64,000 bases of DNA, taken from contig NZ_NRGW01000001.1 of the NCBI RefSeq assembly GCF_002332255.1, forward strand, positions 2,790,001 through 2,854,000, written 5' to 3'. Shown piece after piece: positions 1 to 7,222 of this stretch; within the stretch, counting starts at the first letter, position 1; each line of letters begins with the position of its first letter. The notes below the pieces were generated by a model. It saw nothing but the letters and a program-made list of their open reading frames with translations, was not told the DNA's origin and did no database searches. Origin of the DNA: Halomonas sp. JB37 (GTDB lineage: Bacteria; Pseudomonadota; Gammaproteobacteria; Pseudomonadales; Halomonadaceae). Made by a program: the position numbers and the translations under genes.

Positions 1-1773
1 AAGGCGTGTCACTAACGCATGATCCGGATTAAGCTCAAGAATCGGCTTCACTTCAGGCAGCGGCTGTCCCGCAGCTTCCATAATACGGCGCATTTGATAG
101 CCCATTTCATGCTCGGGCAACACGACGCACGCCGGCGAATCGGTCAGGCGGTGGGTCACTTTAACGTCTTGAACACCGTCACCCAACGCTTCTTTGACAC
201 GCTTGACCAGATCTTCTTTGGCTTTAGCCGTTTCTTCCTGGGCTTTCTTTTCCTCTTCGTCCTCGACATCGCCAAGATCGAGTTCGCCTTTGGCCACATC
301 GGCAAAGGTTTTGCCATCAAACTCGGTTAAATGACTCATCAGCCAATCATCGATACGGTCAGAAAGCAGCAGTACTTCGATACCTTTTTTACGAAAGATC
401 TCCAAGTGCGGGCTATTTTTTGCCGCATTGAGGCTGTCAGCGACCACATAATAAATCTTCTGCTGACCTTCTTTCATGCGCTCAACGTAATCGACTAAGG
501 CGTGTTCTTGGGCAGCAGTATCGGTATGCGTTGAGGCAAAACGCAGCAGGCTGGCAATTTTTTCACGATTGGCTGAATCTTCTCCAGGACCTTCTTTCAA
601 CACGCTGCCGAAGGTATTCCAGAAGGTTTGATACTGCTCTTTGTCGTTGGCAAGTTTTTTCAACATGTCCAAGCCGCGCTTGGTGAGCGCTGCCTTGATC
701 TTGTCGACCTTAGGATCTTGCTGGAGCAGCTCGCGAGATACGTTTAGCGACAGCTCGCGGGTGTCCAACACGCCTTTGACAAAGCGCAGGTATAGCGGCA
801 GGAACTGTTCGGCATCATCCATAATAAAGACGCGCTGAACATAGAGCTTAACGCCGCGTGAACCATCACGATCGAACATATCGAACGGCGCACGGCCGGG
901 CACATACAGCAGGCTAGTGTATTCAAGCTTGCCTTCAACCTTATTGTGACTCCAGGCCAGCGGATCAGAAAAATCGTGCGCCACGTGCTTATAGAACGCT
1001 TTGTACTCGTCCTCGGAAACATCACTCTTCGGACGCGCCCATAGCGCTGTCGCTTCGTTAACTGTTTCCCACGTCGTTACTTCACTACCTTCAATGCTGT
1101 TGCCTTCGTCATCTTTAGGCGTTTCGGTTTTCGGCATGCGGACCGGCACTTCGATATGATCCGAGTACTTACGCACTAAGCCTTGCAGGCGATAGTCGTC
1201 GGCGAACTCTTTTGCATCTTCTTTTAAGTGCAGAGTAATTTCGGTACCGTGCTGCGCGCGCTCGATATCGGCAACGGTAAACTCGCCCTCGCCTTTTGAA
1301 CGCCACTCAACGCCTTGAGCCGCATCGGTGCCTGCTTTACGGGTACGTACCGCAATTTCATCGGCAACAATAAAGCCTGAGTAGAACCCCACACCGAACT
1401 GGCCGATCAGCTTGGCATCTTTTTGCTGCTCGCCGGAAAGCTGCTTAAGAAACTCAGCAGTACCAGAGCGCGCAATCGTGCCCAGGTTGGCGATGACATC
1501 TTCGCGATTCATACCCACACCGTTATCGCGCAGGGTAATAGTATTGGCATCGCGGTCATGCTCAATTTCGATGCGCAGCTCACTGTCGCCTTCATACAGC
1601 GCATCGTTATCCAGCGCGGCATAGCGAAGCTTGTCGCAGGCATCTGCTGAATTCGAGATAAGCTCGCGCAAGAATATTTCGCGATTAGAATACAGGGAGT
1701 GAATCATCAGATTCAGGAGCTGCTTAACTTCCGTTTGAAAGCCAAGAGTTTCTTCATGGGTAGCAGTAGTCAT
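1..1773 (-). CDS. htpG: Chaperone HtpG (Hsp90 family), 3' end off the window
   Basis: Cytosolic ATP-dependent Hsp90 chaperone. The minus-strand frame is open from ATG at 1773 to the left edge (591 codons seen; the family usually has about 620-640), so only the C-terminal tail is missing. The N-terminal GHKL ATPase motifs are visible: [15 protein letters not shown] with its ATP/Mg-binding Asn, DNGVGM, and [15 protein letters not shown]. The middle domain has the typical [21 protein letters not shown] region cut into short blocks such as LYVQRVFI and [10 protein letters not shown] ribosome binding site AAGGGG lies 8 bases before the ATG. A heat-shock promoter lies about 100 bases upstream, consistent with heat induction. 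No frameshift is seen. The identification is very secure. Confidence 0.97.
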   Translation of the reverse strand, partial: MTTATHEETLGFQTEVKQLLNLMIHSLYSNREIFLRELISNSADACDKLRYAALDNDALYEGDSELRIEIEHDRDANTITLRDNGVGMNREDVIANLGTIARSGTAEFLKQLSGEQQKDAKLIGQFGVGFYSGFIVADEIAVRTRKAGTDAAQGVEWRSKGEGEFTVADIERAQHGTEITLHLKEDAKEFADDYRLQGLVRKYSDHIEVPVRMPKTETPKDDEGNSIEGSEVTTWETVNEATALWARPKSDVSEDEYKAFYKHVAHDFSDPLAWSHNKVEGKLEYTSLLYVPGRAPFDMFDRDGSRGVKLYVQRVFIMDDAEQFLPLYLRFVKGVLDTRELSLNVSRELLQQDPKVDKIKAALTKRGLDMLKKLANDKEQYQTFWNTFGSVLKEGPGEDSANREKIASLLRFASTHTDTAAQEHALVDYVERMKEGQQKIYYVVADSLNAAKNSPHLEIFRKKGIEVLLLSDRIDDWLMSHLTEFDGKTFADVAKGELDLGDVEDEEEKKAQEETAKAKEDLVKRVKEALGDGVQDVKVTHRLTDSPACVVLPEHEMGYQMRRIMEAAGQPLPEVKPILELNPDHALVTRL

Positions 1774-1870
1774 GCGCTTAGCCCCTTATTTATGGATCAC
1801 GTTTTAGGATCAGGTTGAGTCATGCGCCTCTGCGCCATGCGCCCAGAGGCATAATCTAGTTTCGTGAGCC

Positions 1871-1900
1871 TTATATGGTGTTAAGCAACGTTTTTTCAAG
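1871..1900 (-). promoter_or_regulatory. Sigma-32 (RpoH) heat-shock promoter of htpG
   Basis: Read on the minus strand, CTTGAA is followed after 14 bases by CACCATATAA. This fits the RpoH consensus (CTTGAA, 13-14 base spacer, CCCCATNT) with one main mismatch. It lies about 100 bases upstream of the htpG start and points toward it. htpG is an RpoH target in other Proteobacteria, so position, orientation and sequence agree. Confidence 0.75.
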
Positions 1901-1928
1901 CAGGTAGGTGATAACTAGCGGACAAGTA

Positions 1929-2261
1929 TTAAGACGGCGTCATATCGGGGTTGGTGTATTTCCAGGCACGATAGCCTTCTAAGCGCTGATCAATACGGTT
2001 TAACAGCCATCCCACAATTAGCACATCATCAATAATGCCAATCAGCATCAAAAAATCGGGAATCAGGTCGAACGGCATGACTAAATACGCCAGTGCCAAT
2101 GCCATCATGGCGAATGCCGACCAAGGAACAGGCCGAAAATCGCCTCGCAAGACGTCCCGGGTCATGGGTAAAAACAATTTTAAAGCCCGCAGAATGCGTT
2201 TTGTGACCCAAACGCGTGATTTGAGTCGACGCAAGAACCACCAAGTGGATAATGGAGCCAT
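1929..2261 (-). CDS. YkvA/DUF1232 family small membrane protein
   Basis: 110-residue protein of the YkvA (DUF1232) family, whose function is not established. The N-terminal third is basic and amphipathic. It is followed by a hydrophobic segment and the family hallmark MPFDLIPDFLMLIGIIDDVLI, seen here as PFDLIPDF then IGIIDD. A second short helix follows. ATG at 2261 is preceded by AGGAGG at a slightly long 11-base spacing. The gene stands alone between htpG and the divergent slt. Family membership is secure; the role is unknown. Confidence 0.85.
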   Translation of the reverse strand: MAPLSTWWFLRRLKSRVWVTKRILRALKLFLPMTRDVLRGDFRPVPWSAFAMMALALAYLVMPFDLIPDFLMLIGIIDDVLIVGWLLNRIDQRLEGYRAWKYTNPDMTPS

Positions 2262-2383
2262 CGTAATTGAATCCTCCTAGTCTCTAAGTTGTCGGATCAT
2301 CATTGTAAACATTGGTTCATTTTAGCGGTTGCTCAGCAATCCCTCAGACCTAAATAGACGTCAATCAATAGAGAGAGAGCACC

Positions 2384-4333
2384 ATGTTGGTTTCGCCATT
2401 TCGCCATACCGCTCGTGTGCTGTGTACGGCACTGCTGGCTGGAATTCCCACGCTGTCCTGGGCCGCTTCAGATAGCGACCTCCGTGACGCCCTCAGCGCA
2501 GCCAGGGAGCAGCAGTGGCAGCGCGTCGACGAGCGCTTGATTGAAGACCACCAGCTGCGCGGCTACGTTGATTATCATCGCATAAGAGGACAGCTGCCGA
2601 ACGTGTCCCCTGAAAGGGTCCTGCAATTTATGGATCAGTATGCGGATTCGCCACTGGCCGGTTGGATCCGTGGTCAAGCCATTGCTAACTATGGCCATGC
2701 GGGCCGCTATAGCGACTTACTTAGTGTGGCTGATGGCGAACCGGCCGGCACCGCGCGCCAATGTTACTACTACACTGCGCTACTCAACGCCCAGCCGCAG
2801 CAGGCCAATCAAGCGGGTCTTGACCTGTGGCTGACTGGCGGCTCTCAGCCTGACGCTTGCAATACGCTTTTTGAGCGTCTTCGCGCCAACGGCACGATTG
2901 ACGCCACGGCGATCTGGGAGCGCAAGATGCTGGCGTGGCAGGCAGGAGAAAACAATCTCTCAAGCTACCTGGGCGGGCTTTTAAACGGACAGTGGCAAAC
3001 CGCTCTAGACACCGTTGATGACGTTTCAGCACGCAGCCGGGCCATTACCCAGGCCCCGCTATGTTTGGGCCCTGAGTGCGCAGCAACCGCAAGCTTCTAT
3101 CGAGCGGCGATGCAACGCTTCACCCGCGAAGACACCCCCGCCGCCTTTGCCGCGTGGCAAGAAATAGCACCGCGCCTAAGCCTACTGCCCAGTGACCAGC
3201 AGGCCATTGAGGAAGAGCTGGCTTTTTATGCGTTGGTGCGCGAGGTTCCGGGTACGCTTACCTGGGTCGACAGCGTACTTCCATCACTGGATAGCGAGCG
3301 CGTACTAGAACTGCGCGTGCGCCGTGCACTGGCAGAACGCCGCTGGGATGATGTCGTCCATTGGATTGCCGAAATGCCGGCCGGCCAGCAAGAAAACAGC
3401 CGCTGGCAATATTGGTTGGGACGTGCAAACGGCCAGCTTGGCAATCAGGTAGCCGCCGAATCGCGCTATCAGCAGGCCGCCACGGATCGCAGTTTTTATG
3501 GCTTTGCCGCTGCAGAAAAACTCGGCCAGCCTTACCAGTTGAATCTTGAACGCAATCATTTTGACGCAGCATCGCGGCAGCGCATCGCCCAGCTACCGGC
3601 CGTCCAGCGTACTGAAGCATTACTGCGCATTGGTGAAGATGGGCTAGCTAACAGCGAGTGGCTACACGCCGTTCAGAGCGGCACACCCCAACAGGCCAGG
3701 GCGTTGGCAGACTATGCCGCCAGCCAGCAGTGGCACGCACGTTTGGTGCAAACCACCATTGCAGGGGAGCTATGGGACGCCCTCGACTGGCGCTTTCCCC
3801 AGGCCTATCACGACAGCTTCCTACACTGGGGCAGGTTAACCGGCGTAGATCCTTACCTGCTCATGGCCATTACACGCCGTGAAAGCGCCTATAACCCCAA
3901 TGCCCTTTCACCTGCAGGCGCACGCGGATTAATGCAGCTGATGCCGGGCACTGCCAGCCAGGTCAGCCGCGAACTGGGGATTAGCGATCCTGGGCCTTAT
4001 GGCGTGCTGGACCCTGAGCTAAACATCCGTTTAGGCAGCACCTATCTGCGCGATAAGCTACAGCGCTATCAAGGCAATCGTCTTGCAGCGACCGCGGCTT
4101 ACAATGCAGGTCCGGGGCGCGTTGACCAGTGGCTCGGCAATAGCGTAGAAGAGTTTGATCTGTTCGTGGAAAGCATTCCTTTTCGTGAAACTCGCGACTA
4201 CGTGCAAGCGGTGCTCAGCTATCGAGTGATTTTCGAGAGCCTCGCAAACGGCGGTAATAGTGAAGGCGTTTCTCTGCTTAGCGACGCTGAACAGCAGGTA
4301 CGCTATGATCGCGCGCTACTTGCCCGCCGCTGA
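2384..4333 (+). CDS. slt: Soluble lytic murein transglycosylase Slt
   Basis: Periplasmic enzyme that cleaves the MurNAc-GlcNAc bond of peptidoglycan with formation of 1,6-anhydroMurNAc. It has 649 residues, close to E. coli Slt70. A signal peptide ends near SWAAS at about residue 28. The long alpha-helical superhelical U and L domains follow. The C-terminal SLT (lysozyme-like) domain contains RRESAYNPNALSPAGARG, with catalytic Glu at about residue 500, then GLMQLMPGTA and the AYNAGPGR motif. The gene stands alone and is divergent from the YkvA gene. Its start follows GAGAGAGAG, a purine-rich ribosome binding site. It may contribute to wall recycling together with amiB further along the window. 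Confidence 0.95.
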   Translation: MLVSPFRHTARVLCTALLAGIPTLSWAASDSDLRDALSAAREQQWQRVDERLIEDHQLRGYVDYHRIRGQLPNVSPERVLQFMDQYADSPLAGWIRGQAIANYGHAGRYSDLLSVADGEPAGTARQCYYYTALLNAQPQQANQAGLDLWLTGGSQPDACNTLFERLRANGTIDATAIWERKMLAWQAGENNLSSYLGGLLNGQWQTALDTVDDVSARSRAITQAPLCLGPECAATASFYRAAMQRFTREDTPAAFAAWQEIAPRLSLLPSDQQAIEEELAFYALVREVPGTLTWVDSVLPSLDSERVLELRVRRALAERRWDDVVHWIAEMPAGQQENSRWQYWLGRANGQLGNQVAAESRYQQAATDRSFYGFAAAEKLGQPYQLNLERNHFDAASRQRIAQLPAVQRTEALLRIGEDGLANSEWLHAVQSGTPQQARALADYAASQQWHARLVQTTIAGELWDALDWRFPQAYHDSFLHWGRLTGVDPYLLMAITRRESAYNPNALSPAGARGLMQLMPGTASQVSRELGISDPGPYGVLDPELNIRLGSTYLRDKLQRYQGNRLAATAAYNAGPGRVDQWLGNSVEEFDLFVESIPFRETRDYVQAVLSYRVIFESLANGGNSEGVSLLSDAEQQVRYDRALLARR

Positions 4334-4396
4334 ATCTAAGCCAACGGGCGAAGCCGCTTAGCGTGAAATTGCCATTCACAAAACCATGCATTGCTC

Positions 4397-4420
4397 AGCG
4401 CCCCCTCTATAGGGGGCGCT
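4397..4420. terminator. Hairpin between convergent slt and rhtB-like gene
   Basis: Perfect 10-bp stem AGCGCCCCCT / AGGGGGCGCT with loop CTAT. The minus-strand gene's TAG stop codon sits in the loop. There is no T-run on either side, so this is a hairpin that could act in both directions rather than a textbook intrinsic terminator. Confidence 0.55.
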
Positions 4421-5063
4421 GCGTTAGCGCAAGCCGGATACCAAAGGCAATCAAAACGGTGCCGGTCACAGCATTTAAGATTTGTGCAACCCGCGCACTG
4501 GCCAACCACTTACTCGCACTGCCTACCATCAGCACGACGCCAATTTGCCAAACGTTGGCAATCATAAAATGCACGCTCGCTAGCCACAGTGACTTCAGTA
4601 AAACAGGGTCGCTTGGTGCAATAAACTGAGGCAAAAAGGCCATATAGAACACCACCGTCTTGGGATTCAACACATTAGACAAGAACCCCTCTTTAACGGG
4701 TTGCCAGCGAGAGACGGCAGCGCCCCCTTGCAACACTCCGTTAACGGGCAGCGGCTGCCCACGGCGTGCCGCCAAAAGGCTCGTCACGCCCAGCCAAATC
4801 AGATAGCCCGCCCCGACCAGTTTAAGCAGATGAAACGCCCATGCTGACTGCAGTAGAATCAGTGAGATTCCCAACGCAGAAATAGTTGCATGAGCAAATA
4901 GCCCGCAGCAAATAGCAACGCTGGTAGTGACTCCATCACGAATACCGCCACGCGCGGTATTACGAATCACCAGCAGCGTATCCACCCCAGGGCTAATGGT
5001 TAATAGCGTGATCGCCACCAAAAAAGACAGAAACTGCGGGTCAATAAAGCCAAACTGCATCAT
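4407..5063 (-). CDS. LysE/RhtB family amino-acid exporter
   Basis: 218-residue inner-membrane protein of the LysE/RhtB translocator family, which exports amino acids or related metabolites. About six hydrophobic segments are visible. Near the N-terminus is the family motif SPGVDTLLVIRNTARGG, here TISPGVDTLL followed by GIRDG. The middle has LKLVGAGYLIWLG and the segment NPKTVVFYMAFLPQF that typifies RhtB proteins. Two adjacent ATGs (5063 and 5060) could start it. The stop lies inside a hairpin shared with slt. The substrate cannot be told from sequence: homoserine, threonine, leucine and lysine exporters all look like this. Confidence 0.9.
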   Translation of the reverse strand: MMQFGFIDPQFLSFLVAITLLTISPGVDTLLVIRNTARGGIRDGVTTSVAICCGLFAHATISALGISLILLQSAWAFHLLKLVGAGYLIWLGVTSLLAARRGQPLPVNGVLQGGAAVSRWQPVKEGFLSNVLNPKTVVFYMAFLPQFIAPSDPVLLKSLWLASVHFMIANVWQIGVVLMVGSASKWLASARVAQILNAVTGTVLIAFGIRLALTQRPL

Positions 5064-5200
5064 GATTGTGTGCTCATAACGAAATGAAAAAATCTTAGGA
5101 GTCTGGCTGGACGACAGCCTAATTTACATCTAGAGTAATTGTAGCGGGTGGACAATTGAGTTGCCCGTTTGATTACTAAGCAAGTTAAGGAAATTAGAAA

Positions 5201-5404
5201 ATGGCAACTGGCACAGTTAAGTGGTTCAACGATACTAAAGGCTTCGGCTTCATCTCTCCTGATGACGGCGGAGACGATCTGTTCGCCCACTTCTCCGAAA
5301 TTCAAGCTGAAGGCTTCAAGACCCTTCAGGATGGTCAAAAAGTCAGCTTTGAAGTGACTCAGGGTAAAAAAGGCCTTCAGGCTTCCAACATCCAACCCGC
5401 TTAA
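5201..5404 (+). CDS. cspA: Cold-shock protein (CspA family)
   Basis: 67-residue single cold-shock domain that binds single-stranded RNA/DNA and acts as an RNA chaperone or antiterminator. RNP1 is KGFGFI and RNP2 is DLFAHFS, where most relatives have DVFVHFS. The start [11 protein letters not shown] is the family norm, and AAGGAAA lies just upstream. An approximately 135-base 5' region without a gene precedes it, as in cold-inducible csp mRNAs, but no cold box could be assigned. An intrinsic terminator follows 16 bases after the stop, so this is a monocistronic gene. Cold-inducible and constitutive paralogues cannot be told apart here, so the symbol is by family. Confidence 0.93.
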   Translation: MATGTVKWFNDTKGFGFISPDDGGDDLFAHFSEIQAEGFKTLQDGQKVSFEVTQGKKGLQASNIQPA

Positions 5405-5420
5405 TTGCGAACGGATGGAC

Positions 5421-5448
5421 AAAGGCCCGCTAATGCGGGCCTTTTTTA
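5421..5448 (+). terminator. Intrinsic terminator of the cold-shock gene
   Basis: Stem AAGGCCCGC / GCGGGCCTT with loop TAAT, followed directly by a T-run (CTTTTTTATT). It lies 16 bases after the cold-shock stop codon. Confidence 0.93.
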
Positions 5449-5458
5449 TTGCTAGTTA

Positions 5459-6178
5459 TTAATTCTGGCGTTCCGATGGTAACGCTGGCCCGCTCTGAGC
5501 CTCCTCACTCTCCATCTCTTTAAACTGCTCCTCAAGACGCTGCTCGGCTTCTTCAAAGCGGCGCTCAGTATCTTCAATTAAAGCGTCTACATCGGTAGAT
5601 TCAAGACCGTCGTCTAACGGCGTGCGCTCTGGAATACTGCTGTTGGTTTCCCAGCTAGGCGGGATATCTTCACTTTCCATCGGTTCAAACGCGGGAGCCT
5701 GCTGCTCAACCTCCTGAAACTGTTCCTCAAGACGCTTTTCGGCTTCCTCAAAGCGACGCTCGGTTTCTGCAATCATCTCGTCCACATCGGAACGCGTTGC
5801 CTCACCGGGCATTGCACTATCTTCATTAAGCGCATCGTCAGGGTCAGCGGCCAAAGTCTCTTCACCTGCCTCTAACGTTTCACTCTGTGTGGCCCCCTCA
5901 GTATTGCTTTCCTCTGTTTCGTCATCACGCAGGGCATCGGCGCGCTCAAGCTGCTCCTCGGCCTGACGCGCCTCGATGTCATTTTCTACTTCTTCAGGCG
6001 TTGCCATCTCTGCCGCATTTTCAGCCGCAGCGGGCCCTTCATCCTCGCGTACCATTTCGTCATCCGCCACTTCAGCATTATCAGCGGGTGCCACGGCAGG
6101 ATCTTCTTGAGAGTCTCCACAGGCGCTTAGCATTAATGCCACGACGGCAAGTGCAGGTATCCACACGCGATTTGCCAT
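5459..6178 (-). CDS. Acidic lipoprotein with a duplicated Glu/Arg-rich helical repeat
   Basis: Not recognised as a known family. The start at 6178 is chosen because AAGGAG lies 8 bases upstream; an ATG six codons earlier overlaps that ribosome binding site. The 239-residue product has a lipoprotein signal peptide with lipobox LSAC and lipidated Cys20. A very acidic, Ala/Glu/Asp-rich disordered stretch follows. Then come two near-identical segments (about residues 130-158 and 195-223) that share DVDxxIxxTERRFEEAExRLEEQF, likely short coiled coils. They also resemble each other at DNA level, so they arose by internal duplication. The bulk acidity fits an extracytoplasmic protein of a halophile. 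It lies just upstream of a cold-shock gene and downstream of the lipid kinase gene. Function is unknown. Confidence 0.85.
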   Translation of the reverse strand: MANRVWIPALAVVALMLSACGDSQEDPAVAPADNAEVADDEMVREDEGPAAAENAAEMATPEEVENDIEARQAEEQLERADALRDDETEESNTEGATQSETLEAGEETLAADPDDALNEDSAMPGEATRSDVDEMIAETERRFEEAEKRLEEQFQEVEQQAPAFEPMESEDIPPSWETNSSIPERTPLDDGLESTDVDALIEDTERRFEEAEQRLEEQFKEMESEEAQSGPALPSERQN

Positions 6179-6221
6179 TTGATACGTCTCCTTCATAACA
6201 ATAAAATTCTGAACCCACCCA

Positions 6222-7181
6222 TTAATGCTGATGGGCGGAAGATAGCAACGGGCAATCCTCGGGTATCAGCACGCGCAGCGCAAGCGGCACGACTTCAGCG
6301 CAGAAATGATCGTACCAGCGCGCCTCGCCGTCTAGGGTGAGCGGCCAGGGAGGATCATCTGCCTGGGTGGTTACCGTCAGTTGACTAGTGGTGAAGTAAC
6401 GAACAAATTTTCCGTCATAAGGGAAGTCTTGCAGCTCACCAATCAGCTTGGTCAGTTCGGTAACGGAATTAAAGTCTTTCACCAGCAGCACATCCAAGCG
6501 CCCGTCATCAAGCTTGGCGCGCGGGGCTAGCACTTGCCCACCGCCTGACTGGCGGCCATTGCCCAGCGCCAGTAGTAACAGCGACGCGCTCTCCTCCTTG
6601 CCATCCCAGTGAAGGTTGCCGCGATAGCTGCGATGGCGCCAAGCCTTTAGTGCGCCCATCAGCGAATAGGCGCCACCGCCCAGCAAACGCTTGAGCGTTT
6701 TGGGCGTTGAGGAGGTAATTTCAGCGCCAAAACCGCCGGTGGTCATGTTGACATAATAGCTGGTCGTCGCCTCCCCCTCCTTGCCTGCCGTCACGCGTAC
6801 AACGTCAATGGGGTGCGAGCTTAGCGTCATCGCTGCCGCTAACGCCGGGCCTGGCTCTAAAGGCAAGCCTACGGAGGTAGCAAAATCATTAGCGCTGCCC
6901 AGTGGCACAATACCTAGTGCCGGGCGATGGTCGTGGGCCAGCCGCATCAAGCCATTCATGACCTCGCTAACGGTGCCATCCCCGCCACAGGCAATCACAT
7001 GCGTTATCCCCATCCCCGCTGACTGCTCAGCGATATCAGCAGCATCGCCACCTTCCCAAGTAGCGCGAACGGTGATTAGCATCCCTGCTTGGCGCTGCTC
7101 ATCAACGGCGTCGCGCAATGCCGGGTTACCGGCAGATTTACCATTAATAATGAGTAAATAATGCTGCTGAGAGTCTGTCAC
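6222..7181 (-). CDS. yegS: YegS/DgkB-type lipid kinase (diacylglycerol kinase catalytic domain)
   Basis: 319-residue cytoplasmic kinase of the YegS/BmrU group, which phosphorylates lipids such as phosphatidylglycerol or diacylglycerol using ATP. The N-terminal nucleotide-binding half has NGKSAG and the signature GGDGTVSEVMNG, with GGDGT at residues 66-70. PLGSANDFA follows. The C-terminal beta-sandwich has NGRQSGGGQ and LDDGRLDV, both typical. Length agrees with YegS (about 300). It lies 25 bases downstream of pepN-side sequence and next to the lipoprotein gene on the same strand. Family is secure; the exact lipid substrate is inferred from homology only. Confidence 0.92.
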   Translation of the reverse strand: MTDSQQHYLLIINGKSAGNPALRDAVDEQRQAGMLITVRATWEGGDAADIAEQSAGMGITHVIACGGDGTVSEVMNGLMRLAHDHRPALGIVPLGSANDFATSVGLPLEPGPALAAAMTLSSHPIDVVRVTAGKEGEATTSYYVNMTTGGFGAEITSSTPKTLKRLLGGGAYSLMGALKAWRHRSYRGNLHWDGKEESASLLLLALGNGRQSGGGQVLAPRAKLDDGRLDVLLVKDFNSVTELTKLIGELQDFPYDGKFVRYFTTSQLTVTTQADDPPWPLTLDGEARWYDHFCAEVVPLALRVLIPEDCPLLSSAHQH

Positions 7182-7222
7182 CGTTATTGTTCCTTTCCTT
7201 GGTTAACCACCGTTGCTTACCG

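Noticed and set aside
3258..3620. 120-codon minus-strand frame inside slt
   Set aside because: Antisense to a well-supported gene, without domain or start signals.
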